A DNA stretch of 10,539 nt, taken from contig CAILTC010000204.1 of assembly GCA_903837025.1 (NCBI GenBank), forward strand, positions 1 through 10,539. The letters run 5' to 3'. Numbering within the stretch: position 1 is the stretch's first letter; every line of letters begins with the position of its first letter. Positions 1 to 6,174 of this stretch are shown here, one piece after another. Source of the stretch: an uncultured Bacteroidota bacterium (lineage in GTDB: Bacteria; Bacteroidota; Bacteroidia; Flavobacteriales; Flavobacteriaceae). The notes under the pieces were generated by a model that was given only the letters and a program-made list of their open reading frames with translations, did not search any database and was not told the origin of the DNA. The position numbers and the translations under genes are program-made.

Positions 1-93
1 AACATATGAACCTTACAGGTTCAATACTTTTATTAAAAACTTATATTTCTTTCTGTCCTCTGTATTAAACAATCCATTACCAACTCCCTTTTT

Positions 94-137
94 CCTCAAT
101 CCCATCGGGATTGCATATTTATAATACCCAACCTCTA
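94..137. repeat. 44-bp direct repeat, copy A
   Basis: This 44-base unit recurs at 170-213 with 43 of 44 bases identical; the only difference is A versus G at 117/193. The copies start 76 bases apart. The DNA before each copy (about 65-93 and 139-169) is also alignable with small indels (TTAAAC near its start, CAACTC near its end), so the true unit may be a tandem repeat of about 76 bp. Each copy carries the palindrome CAATCCC-ATC-GGGATTG followed by a conserved AT-rich tail ending ACCCAACCTCTA. The arrangement resembles REP-type elements, which in many bacteria are mobilised by a RAYT transposase encoded elsewhere. Confidence 0.85.
97..113. repeat. REP-like palindrome 1 (7-bp stem, ATC loop)
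   Basis: CAATCCC-ATC-GGGATTG forms a perfect 7-bp stem with a 3-base loop. The same sequence recurs at 173-189, and a compensated variant occurs at 224-240. Confidence 0.75.
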
Positions 138-169
138 TTTAAACTATCTACAACTATCAACTCTCCTGT

Positions 170-213
170 CCTCAATCCCATCGGGATTGCATGTTTATAA
201 TACCCAACCTCTA
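170..213. repeat. 44-bp direct repeat, copy B
   Basis: This is the second copy of the unit at 94-137, with one substitution. Its palindrome spans 173-189. The TTG at 187, the only upstream start codon for the uxaB remnant frame, lies within this copy and so comes from the repeat rather than from the ancestral gene. Confidence 0.85.
173..189. repeat. REP-like palindrome 2 (7-bp stem, ATC loop)
   Basis: This palindrome is identical to the one at 97-113, 76 bases downstream, inside repeat copy B. Confidence 0.75.
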
Positions 214-223
214 AAAGAACTAC

Positions 224-240
224 CGACCCCATCGGGGTCG
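224..240. repeat. REP-like palindrome 3, compensated variant
   Basis: CGACCCC-ATC-GGGGTCG keeps the 7-bp stem and ATC loop of the two upstream palindromes, but two base pairs have changed on both arms (A-T to G-C and T-A to C-G). Paired changes that preserve the stem suggest that the folded structure is what is conserved. It is the last repeat before the uxaB remnant. Confidence 0.7.
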
Positions 241-249
241 CACTTCATC

Positions 250-657
250 ACTCTTAAAACACTCAATTATTTAATCCATTCAAACAAATATTCATCTTTA
301 AATTCTATCTCAAACTTCAAAGTAAGAGTTTTGCATAGTTTATTAGGATATTATAATGCAAACAAAAAATTGCCTATTAATTTGACTTTTTCATTAGCTT
401 GTTTGATCCAATTCTACAAAGGAACTTGGAATAACGAAGCTTTACCTGTAAAGGATTCTCCAGAAATTGTTGAAGCCTTTAAAAGTGCTTGGCAATTAGG
501 AAATTTAGATTTATTTGCAACTAAAATTTTATCTAATGACGAATTCTGGGGTGAAGATTTAACAAAAATCAACGGTTTATCCCAAGCTATAGTTTCAGCT
601 TTGAGTGAAATAGAAGCGAATGGAGTTGAGCAAGGTTTTGCCAATTTTAGCAAATAA
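250..657 (+). pseudogene. uxaB: uxaB remnant: C-terminal part of tagaturonate reductase (altronate oxidoreductase)
   Basis: From about base 295 to the stop at 655-657 the frame encodes roughly 120 residues that read like the C-terminal end of UxaB, a mannitol-dehydrogenase-type enzyme (NAD-dependent reduction of tagaturonate to altronate). Recognisable stretches are NSISNFKVRVL, LLGYYNANKKLP and FYKGTWNNEALPV. A full UxaB has close to 480 residues, so the NAD-binding domain and the catalytic part are missing. Just upstream, at 273-281, another frame reads Asn-Pro-Phe, which may be the next piece of the family sequence displaced by a frameshift. A His (codon 334-336) sits where I expect a Pro before SLLGY. 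REP-like repeats lie directly upstream. Only 20 bases separate its stop from uxaA, as in an ancestral uxaB-uxaA operon. The left boundary is approximate. A functional UxaB, if retained, must lie elsewhere in the genome. Confidence 0.75.
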
Positions 658-677
658 TATTAAATTAATCTCATACC

Positions 678-2294
678 ATGCAAAAAAAATTAATAAAAGT
701 AAATCCAACTGATAATGTTGCTGTAGCATTAGTAAATCTTACCGCTGGCGAATCTATTTCTTTTGAAGGAGCAGATATCGTTATTGAGTCGGATGTAAAA
801 ATGAAGCATAAGATTGCAATGTATCCTTTTGAAGTAGGAGAAAAAATTATTATGTATGGGGTTTTGGTTGGAAAAGCAAGTTCTAAAATTGCAAAAGGCG
901 GTTTGCTGACTACTGCTAATGTGAAACACGAAAGTGCCAAAGTAACTGCCAAAACCGAAACTATTGGTTGGACTGTTCCCAATGTTGACAAATGGAAAGA
1001 CAGAACTTTTCAAGGGTATCACAGAGAAGATGGTCAAGTTGGAACTGAAAATGTATGGTTGTTTTTTCCATTGGTTTTTTGCGAAAATAGAAACATCGAA
1101 ATCTTAAAAGACATTTTTGAAAAAGAATTAATGAAGCCTAAAGAAAACGATTATCAATTATTGCTTCGTTCTCTTGTAAGTTCAGAAAATGGTTCGGCTG
1201 AAGCTGCAGGAAAATCTGCAGAACCAGATTTATTCAAAAATATCGAAGTAAAATTCATCACGCATCAAGGTGGTTGTGGCGGAATTCGTCAGGATTCGCA
1301 AAGTTTAGCCAAACTTTTGGCGGGATATGTAAATAATCCAAATGTTGCTGGAGCTACCGTTTTGAGTTTAGGTTGTCAAAATTTGCAAATCTCAATTTTC
1401 AAAGATGCTTTGGAAGCTATAAATCCAAACAGCAAAAAACCTGTTTTGATTTACGATCAACAATCTATTGGGACTATTGAAGCGATGATGAGCAGCGTGG
1501 TGAAAGATACTTTCGCAGCAATCAAAGAAGCTAATAAAATTGAAAGAACTCCTGCGCCATTGTCTAAATTAAGAATTGGATTGGAATGTGGTGGTTCTGA
1601 CGGATTCTCAGGAATTTCGGCAAACCCAACATTAGGGGTGTTGTCTGATAACTTGGTTGCTTTAGGAGGGACTACAATTCTTTCTGAATTCCCAGAATTA
1701 TGTGGTGTGGAACAAGAATTGGTAAACCGTTGTGTAGATGATAAAGACGGAAAACGTTTCTTGGAATTAATGAAATGGTACGAAAAAACCGTTGTTGATG
1801 CAGGTTCAGGATTTGATATGAATCCATCTCCAGGTAACATTAAAGACGGTTTAATTACCGATGCAATGAAATCAGCGGGAGCGTCTAAAAAAGGAGGAAC
1901 CTCTCCAATTGTAGGTGTTTTCGATTATGGAGAATATATTAATAAACCTGGTTTTACCTTGTTATGCACTCCTGGAAATGACGTAGAATGTACAACAGCA
2001 ATGGTTGGTTCTGGAGCGAATATGGTTTTGTTTACAACTGGTTTAGGAACTCCAACAGGAAACCCAATTGCGCCCGTTGTCAAAGTATCTTCTAACACGC
2101 AATTAGCACAAAAAATGTCGGATATTATTGATATTGACACTGGTGGAATTATAACGGGTGAAAAATCAATAGATGAAATGGCAGATGAAATGCTAGAATT
2201 TATTATCAATGTTGCTAGTGGTACTATTAAAACCAAAGCAGCTATTTTGAATCAGAATGATTTTATTCCTTGGAAAAGAGGAGTTTCTCTATAA
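678..2294 (+). CDS. uxaA: Altronate dehydratase (UxaA)
   Basis: The enzyme removes water from D-altronate to give 2-keto-3-deoxy-D-gluconate, the third cytoplasmic step of galacturonate breakdown; the family is iron- or manganese-dependent. The 538-residue protein is full length. An N-terminal SAF-type domain (about residues 1-90) is followed by the family signature GYHREDGQVGTEN (113-125). The large dehydratase domain then carries conserved cysteine motifs: QGGCGG (Cys200), LGCQN (Cys233), ECGGSDG (Cys304) and the DVECTT segment (Cys438). There is no signal peptide, which fits a cytoplasmic enzyme. The ATG at 678 gives the usual N terminus; no Shine-Dalgarno is visible, which is normal in this phylum. 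It follows the uxaB remnant by 20 bases and has no obvious promoter of its own, so its transcription may have changed when uxaB was truncated. Expression is not shown by the sequence. Confidence 0.95.
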   Translation: MQKKLIKVNPTDNVAVALVNLTAGESISFEGADIVIESDVKMKHKIAMYPFEVGEKIIMYGVLVGKASSKIAKGGLLTTANVKHESAKVTAKTETIGWTVPNVDKWKDRTFQGYHREDGQVGTENVWLFFPLVFCENRNIEILKDIFEKELMKPKENDYQLLLRSLVSSENGSAEAAGKSAEPDLFKNIEVKFITHQGGCGGIRQDSQSLAKLLAGYVNNPNVAGATVLSLGCQNLQISIFKDALEAINPNSKKPVLIYDQQSIGTIEAMMSSVVKDTFAAIKEANKIERTPAPLSKLRIGLECGGSDGFSGISANPTLGVLSDNLVALGGTTILSEFPELCGVEQELVNRCVDDKDGKRFLELMKWYEKTVVDAGSGFDMNPSPGNIKDGLITDAMKSAGASKKGGTSPIVGVFDYGEYINKPGFTLLCTPGNDVECTTAMVGSGANMVLFTTGLGTPTGNPIAPVVKVSSNTQLAQKMSDIIDIDTGGIITGEKSIDEMADEMLEFIINVASGTIKTKAAILNQNDFIPWKRGVSL

Positions 2295-2317
2295 GTTTGG
2301 AATTTGTTTGTTTAAAT

Positions 2318-2351
2318 AAAAAGTGTGAAGATTAATTGCTTCACACTTTTT
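2318..2351. terminator. Bidirectional intrinsic terminator between uxaA and the regulator gene
   Basis: A perfect 13-bp inverted repeat (2318-2330 with 2339-2351) encloses an 8-base loop. The arms run from A5 through GTGTGAAG to CTTCACAC and T5, so a U tract follows the hairpin in transcripts of either strand. It lies 24 bases after the uxaA stop and 58 bases beyond the stop of the convergent regulator gene, where a shared terminator is expected. Confidence 0.9.
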
Positions 2352-2408
2352 TGATTTTAAACTAAATTGATTTTTTTAGATGAGTTTTATTTTTTCTTAA
2401 TTGTAGGG

Positions 2409-3437
2409 TTAAATAGAACTTTTAGAAGATGATTTTCTAATATGCAATTCAGGCATTAGCACCACTTTTTTCTCCATCTTAAAATTCTCGTGATTGTTAA
2501 TTTGTTCCAAGAAAACTTTGGCAGCCATTTTTCCCATTTCTAATGGAGATTGATCTACAGAAGATATAGAAAGTTCCATGAATTTTGTAAAAGGCTCGTT
2601 ACCAAAACCCACTACACAAAAATCCTCAGGAATTCGGATTCCTTGTTCTTTAATTTCTTGAATCGCTCCTAATGCTGCAAAATCACTCGAAGAAAAAATA
2701 GCATCTGGTGGAGTTTTTAGCTTTAGTAAACTTTTTGCAGCCACAATTCCCGCATCCACGTTACTTCGTGCTTGTAAAACATAATCCTCGTTAAAATCTA
2801 ATCCGTTGTCTGCTATGGCTTGTTTATAACCCTTGAAACGATTTTCATAAATTTCTAATGATTGATTTCCCGAAAGATGGGCAATACGTTTATGACCTCC
2901 GTCAATAAGGTGTTTGGTAGCGATATATCCACCTTCGAAGTCATTTATTGTAACCGAACTTACACCATCAATGTTCTTTTTCCTATCGAAAAAGATAAGG
3001 GGTACATTTTTTTCGACAACCCTTTTGATGATGCGATCATTTTCGGAGCTAACATTCGAAATAGACATTAAAATTCCGTCTACTTGTGCATTCAAAAGCG
3101 TATTGATGTTCTCAATTTCCCTTTGCTCATCTTCATGACTTTGGCAAATGATAATATTATATTTGTTAGGATACAATTCTTCTTCAATTCCTCTAATTAC
3201 AGAAGCAAAAAAATTACTGTCTATTCGAGGTACAATAACACCTATATTATTGCTTTTTCCACTACGAAGGGCAAGGGCAAGTTTGTTCTGTTTATAATTC
3301 AATTTTGTAGCTGTCTCCATTACGAGTTTACAGGTACTTTTACTTATTTTTGAATTATTATTTAATGCTCTTGAAACAGTAGCTGCTGATATATTTAGTT
3401 CTTTTGCAATATCGTAAATCGTAGTTTTTTCACTCAT
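2409..3437 (-). CDS. LacI-family transcriptional regulator, probable repressor of the pectin operon
   Basis: The protein has 342 residues, typical for LacI/GalR repressors. Residues 6-25 form the N-terminal helix-turn-helix (TIYDIAKELNISAATVSRAL). Residues near 52-60 (LALALRSGK) match the hinge helix that inserts into the minor groove at a central CG. A periplasmic-binding-protein-like effector domain follows from about residue 62 (NIGVIVPRIDSNFFA) to the C terminus. The recognition-helix residues equivalent to LacI Tyr17-Gln18 are Ala18-Ala19, nearer to the MA/VA pairs of CcpA and GalR. The gene is divergent from the GH28-led operon and convergent with uxaA, so both pectin breakdown and galacturonate catabolism are plausible targets. 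LacI-type operator candidates lie in the shared upstream region, suggesting repression of the operon and perhaps autoregulation. The effector is not visible from sequence; galacturonate or a catabolic intermediate is an inference. Confidence 0.93.
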   Translation of the reverse strand: MSEKTTIYDIAKELNISAATVSRALNNNSKISKSTCKLVMETATKLNYKQNKLALALRSGKSNNIGVIVPRIDSNFFASVIRGIEEELYPNKYNIIICQSHEDEQREIENINTLLNAQVDGILMSISNVSSENDRIIKRVVEKNVPLIFFDRKKNIDGVSSVTINDFEGGYIATKHLIDGGHKRIAHLSGNQSLEIYENRFKGYKQAIADNGLDFNEDYVLQARSNVDAGIVAAKSLLKLKTPPDAIFSSSDFAALGAIQEIKEQGIRIPEDFCVVGFGNEPFTKFMELSISSVDQSPLEMGKMAAKVFLEQINNHENFKMEKKVVLMPELHIRKSSSKSSI

Positions 3438-3504
3438 TATCAGTTCGTCTATTTTTTTTTTTAAAGTAAAAATACACTTTTTTTTTATTTATATTATTGT
3501 TTAA

Positions 3505-3518
3505 TGTTATCGATTGCT
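3505..3518. promoter_or_regulatory. LacI-type operator candidate O1
   Basis: TGTTATCGATTGCT matches the general LacI-family operator pattern TGNAANCGNTTNCA at all but two specified positions (the first A of the left half and the final A). It shares the nine bases ATCGATTGC with the site at 3670-3683. It lies 68 bases upstream of the regulator start codon, so it could serve autoregulation or act as an auxiliary site. Confidence 0.5.
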
Positions 3519-3638
3519 TAAAAACAGAAATTCGGACATTATAATTTTTATTTCTTCTTAATATCGATATAAATATTGGCTAATTATTAGTATAATTTTT
3601 TAGTTTATACATATAAACCTATTTTTATCGTTTTTATC

Positions 3639-3669
3639 TTGGTTATTTGGGAATTTACGTATATGTTTG
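3639..3669 (+). promoter_or_regulatory. Promoter of the GH28-led pectin operon
   Basis: TTG at 3639-3641 and TATGTTTG at 3662-3669 are separated by 20 bases. This fits the Bacteroidota -33/-7 consensus TTG-N(17-23)-TAnnTTTG exactly. Transcription would start near 3674-3677, leaving a leader of about 80 bases before the GH28 ATG. The start site falls within the operator at 3670-3683. Confidence 0.65.
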
Positions 3670-3683
3670 TGTAATCGATTGCA
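3670..3683. promoter_or_regulatory. LacI-type operator O2 on the predicted transcription start
   Basis: TGTAATCGATTGCA matches every specified position of the LacI-family pattern TGNAANCGNTTNCA, with the CG centre at 3676-3677. It begins at the base after the -7 element, so a bound repressor would cover the transcription start. With the divergent LacI gene next door, this is the most likely operator for the operon. Confidence 0.7.
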
Positions 3684-3756
3684 TTATTTTCTTTTCTGAT
3701 TTTTTGGAAAGAATTTTATATAAATTAATTAGGGGTACATTTAAATAAAATATAAA

Positions 3757-5193
3757 ATGATAAAAAAAGTAAGTTACAAAATGAAGCCATTAATTGCATT
3801 GGTTTTTTTCTTGGTTTTTATTTCTTGTGGGGTTAAGAAAGTGAATACTGTTTCTAACGATCCTTGGGCAGAAATTAAAAAAGTAATGGAAACAGTGAAA
3901 GAACCAACTTTCAAAAATGTAACCTATAATGTCCTTGATTATGGTGCCTTAGCGGATGGTGTTTTTGATAATACTTTGGCTTTCAAAAAAGCAATCGAAA
4001 CCTGTTCTCAAAACGGTGGTGGAATAGTTCTTGTTCCTCAAGGAAACTTTTTTACGGGGTCAATTCATTTAGAAAACAATGTTAATTTTCATCTTTCGGA
4101 AGGAACTCAGATTATATTTAGTACCAATTCTAAAGACTTTCCTTTGGTTCAAACTTCATTCGAAGGAACGGAATTAATGAATTATTCGCCATTAGTATAT
4201 GCTTTCAATAAGCATAATGTTGCCGTAACCGGAAAAGGAATTCTTAACGGTCAGGCTAATAATGATAATTGGTGGCCTTGGTGTGGAAGCCTAAGATATG
4301 GCTGGAAAAAAGGAATGCCAAGTCAGGTAGATTTAGAAAATAGAGCAAGATTAGTAGATATGGCCGAAGAAGGTGTTCCGGTAGCGGAAAGAATTTTTGG
4401 CGAAGGCCATTATTTGAGACCTAATTTTATTGAGTTTTTTGAATGTACGGATGTCCTTCTAAAGGATATTAAAATAATAAATTCTCCGTTTTGGGAAATT
4501 CATCCAATCAAATCAACCAATGTAACTGTAGACGGAGTTTCCATAAAAAGTCATGGACCTAATAATGATGGTTGCGATCCAGAATATTCTAAAAATGTAT
4601 TTATAAAAAATTGTACTTTCGATACTGGCGATGACTGTATTGCTATAAAATCCGGTCGCGATGCCGATGGAAGAAGAGTAGCAATACCGAGTGAAAACAT
4701 CGTAGTTCAAAACTGTAGAATGTTTGATGGTCACGGTGGTGTAACAATTGGTAGCGAAATTTCGGCTGGAGTTCGAAATGTTTTTGTTGAAAATTGCGTT
4801 ATGGATAGTCCAAACTTGGATAAAGCCATTCGGATTAAAACAAATTCTAGAAGAGGTGGAATTACCGAAAATGTATATGTTCGAAACATAGAAGTTGGTC
4901 AAGTAAAAGAATCTGTTTTAGGAATTGATATGTTTTACTCGGTTCATGGTAACCAAGTAGGAGCTTTTATGCCTCAAGTTAAAAATATTTTTTTAGAAAA
5001 CGTAAAAGTAAAAAATGGCGGACTTTATGGTATTTTGGCAAAAGGTGAAAAAGTATCGCCTATTAAAAATATACGCTTAAAAAACGTGACAATAGACAAA
5101 GTTGAAAAAGAGTATTCAATTGAAAATGTTGAAAATCTAAAATTTGACAATACATATATTAACGGTTCTCTTATGAAAAATCCATCCAAATAA
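3757..5193 (+). CDS. GH28 polygalacturonase, predicted lipoprotein
   Basis: This glycoside hydrolase family 28 enzyme should hydrolyse alpha-1,4 galacturonosyl links in de-esterified homogalacturonan. The 478 residues start with a lipoprotein signal (lipobox FISC, Cys24), so it is probably membrane-anchored in the periplasm or at the surface. The right-handed beta-helix carries all the family motifs: NND at 269-271 (Asp271), GDD at 291-293 (Asp292, Asp293), DGHGG (His326) and RIK at 359-361. The tryptophan-rich stretch at about 170-220 (NDNWWPW onward) resembles the insertion that closes one end of the cleft in exo-acting relatives, so release of single galacturonates is my preferred reading; endo activity or a rhamnogalacturonan substrate cannot be excluded. 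A second ATG at codon 9 (3781) would also leave a workable signal. It is the first gene of the operon, 9 bases before the next. Confidence 0.93.
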   Translation: MIKKVSYKMKPLIALVFFLVFISCGVKKVNTVSNDPWAEIKKVMETVKEPTFKNVTYNVLDYGALADGVFDNTLAFKKAIETCSQNGGGIVLVPQGNFFTGSIHLENNVNFHLSEGTQIIFSTNSKDFPLVQTSFEGTELMNYSPLVYAFNKHNVAVTGKGILNGQANNDNWWPWCGSLRYGWKKGMPSQVDLENRARLVDMAEEGVPVAERIFGEGHYLRPNFIEFFECTDVLLKDIKIINSPFWEIHPIKSTNVTVDGVSIKSHGPNNDGCDPEYSKNVFIKNCTFDTGDDCIAIKSGRDADGRRVAIPSENIVVQNCRMFDGHGGVTIGSEISAGVRNVFVENCVMDSPNLDKAIRIKTNSRRGGITENVYVRNIEVGQVKESVLGIDMFYSVHGNQVGAFMPQVKNIFLENVKVKNGGLYGILAKGEKVSPIKNIRLKNVTIDKVEKEYSIENVENLKFDNTYINGSLMKNPSK

Positions 5194-5202
5194 ATAGATA
5201 TT

Positions 5203-6168
5203 ATGAAGACATTAAAAATCGTAGCGGCACTATTTTTTGTTTGCCAATTAACAGCGAATGCTCAAGAAAAAAATGTTCCAGTTAAAGGAATTGCTCATGC
5301 TGAACTTTCTATAAAAGAAGGCGGTAAATGGGTTGAACAAAAATATGAAGGTGGCGAATTCAAAAGTGTCACCAATCTAAAAGTACCTAAATCGCAATGG
5401 GATCATTCTCATTTTATACGTTTTGAAGGTCCGGGATGGGAATCAAATAAAATTGCCTATCGTTTGTATTTAGATTGGCGAAATGTAATTGATCTTTTTG
5501 GGAAAGTAACGGATTCGTTGGTTTTGCCAAAGGTTGGTCAGGACGGATTCGAATCCTATCACCACATGAGTTCTTGGGGAATGGATATTCTTAATGCCGG
5601 AAAATCATTGGGTATTGGAGCCGTTGGAAGATATGTTGGTAATGACGTTATTCATTTTAAAGAAGTAGATTCTACATCTGCCAAAATTGAAAATGGAGCA
5701 AAATTATCTTCGGTAATTGTTAATTATAAAGGTTGGAAAACAGCCAATGACAAAATCGATTTAGAGTCAAAACTTTCTATTACTGCAAACGAGCGCTATA
5801 CAAAACACACGATTATTGCTTCACAAAAAATAGAAGGTATTTGTACCGGAATGGTTAAGTTTCCTAACATTGACCTTATCAAAAAAGTGAGTGCCAACAA
5901 AAAGTGGGCGTATATCGCCACTTACGGAAAACAGTCTATAATTCAAGATAATTTAGGAATGGCGATTTTCTACGAAGTGGGAACAGTAAAAGAGGAAGTA
6001 GAATCTCAATTAGATCACCTTTTGGTTTTTATACCTACAGTAGCGCCGGTTTCGTTTTATTTTCTGGGAGCTTGGGAACAAGAAAAAGACGGAATAAAAA
6101 CCAAAGAAGAGTTTCTATCTTATTTAGATAAAAAATTAAAGGAACTAAATAACACTAATAAAATTTAG
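5203..6168 (+). CDS. DUF4861-like exported protein of unknown function
   Basis: The 321-residue protein has a type I signal peptide with likely cleavage after ANA (Ala20/Gln21), so it acts outside the cytoplasm. The rest reads as a beta-rich domain. Stretches such as FEGPGWESNKIAYRLYLDWRN, YHHMSSWGMDILNAGKSLGIGA and the C-terminal FYFLGAWEQE match what I remember of DUF4861, a family common in polysaccharide-utilisation loci of Bacteroidota and often close to GH105 genes. Several clustered His, Trp and Asp residues (for example HHMSSWGMD) could form a carbohydrate-binding or catalytic pocket, but I know no assigned reaction. It sits 9 bases after GH28 and 6 bases before the first GH105, so all three are almost certainly cotranscribed. 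A role in pectin oligosaccharide processing is inferred from position only. Family assignment is from memory. Confidence 0.8.
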   Translation: MKTLKIVAALFFVCQLTANAQEKNVPVKGIAHAELSIKEGGKWVEQKYEGGEFKSVTNLKVPKSQWDHSHFIRFEGPGWESNKIAYRLYLDWRNVIDLFGKVTDSLVLPKVGQDGFESYHHMSSWGMDILNAGKSLGIGAVGRYVGNDVIHFKEVDSTSAKIENGAKLSSVIVNYKGWKTANDKIDLESKLSITANERYTKHTIIASQKIEGICTGMVKFPNIDLIKKVSANKKWAYIATYGKQSIIQDNLGMAIFYEVGTVKEEVESQLDHLLVFIPTVAPVSFYFLGAWEQEKDGIKTKEEFLSYLDKKLKELNNTNKI

Positions 6169-6174
6169 TTTTAG

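Larger units (their letters stand above)
1..250. other. Gene-free repeat region upstream of the uxaB remnant
   Basis: No coding sequence can be supported here. The stretch contains a small perfect hairpin at 8-22 (GAACC-TTACA-GGTTC), two 44-bp near-identical repeat copies and three 17-base palindromes, listed separately. The DNA between the repeats is AT-rich with few G residues on this strand. A reading frame opens with TTG at 187 inside the second repeat and continues into the uxaB remnant. That TTG is part of the repeat, and the first 35 or so codons resemble no protein I know, so I do not treat it as a real start. The region looks like a repeat insertion or recombination junction that replaced the 5' part of uxaB. 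Confidence 0.6.
3438..3756. promoter_or_regulatory. Divergent control region between the regulator and the GH28-led operon
   Basis: This 319-bp gap has no coding sequence. It is very AT-rich and holds one good forward promoter (3639-3669), two LacI-type operator candidates (3505-3518 and 3670-3683), a weaker palindrome with a CG centre (ATATCGATAT, 3561-3570) and two T runs close to the regulator start (11 T at 3452-3462, 9 T at 3478-3486). No convincing TAnnTTTG element was found for the minus-strand regulator; the best is a one-mismatch TAGGTTTA on the minus strand at 3614-3621 without a clear -33 partner. Confidence 0.75.

Noticed and set aside
94..240. CRISPR-like repeat arrangement
   Set aside because: There are only two near-identical units. 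The DNA between them is similar rather than unique, the third palindrome is a variant, and no cas gene is present. REP-like repeats explain it better.
187..294. Genuine N terminus for the uxaB-like frame, starting at TTG 187
   Set aside because: The TTG lies inside a 44-bp repeat, and the first 36 codons run through two repeat elements and match nothing in the family, so the frame is open by chance.
671..1037. Antisense open frames over uxaA
   Set aside because: They lie opposite a full-length, motif-complete uxaA and show no recognisable domain. The same holds for the other antisense frames over uxaA, GH28 and CE8 and for frames opposite the regulator.
5751..5764. Palindrome AAATCGATTT in the DUF4861 gene as a further LacI operator
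   Set aside because: Only the AANCGNTT core matches; the outer TG and CA are absent. It lies inside coding sequence far from any promoter and is explained by the codons for Lys-Ile-Asp-Leu.
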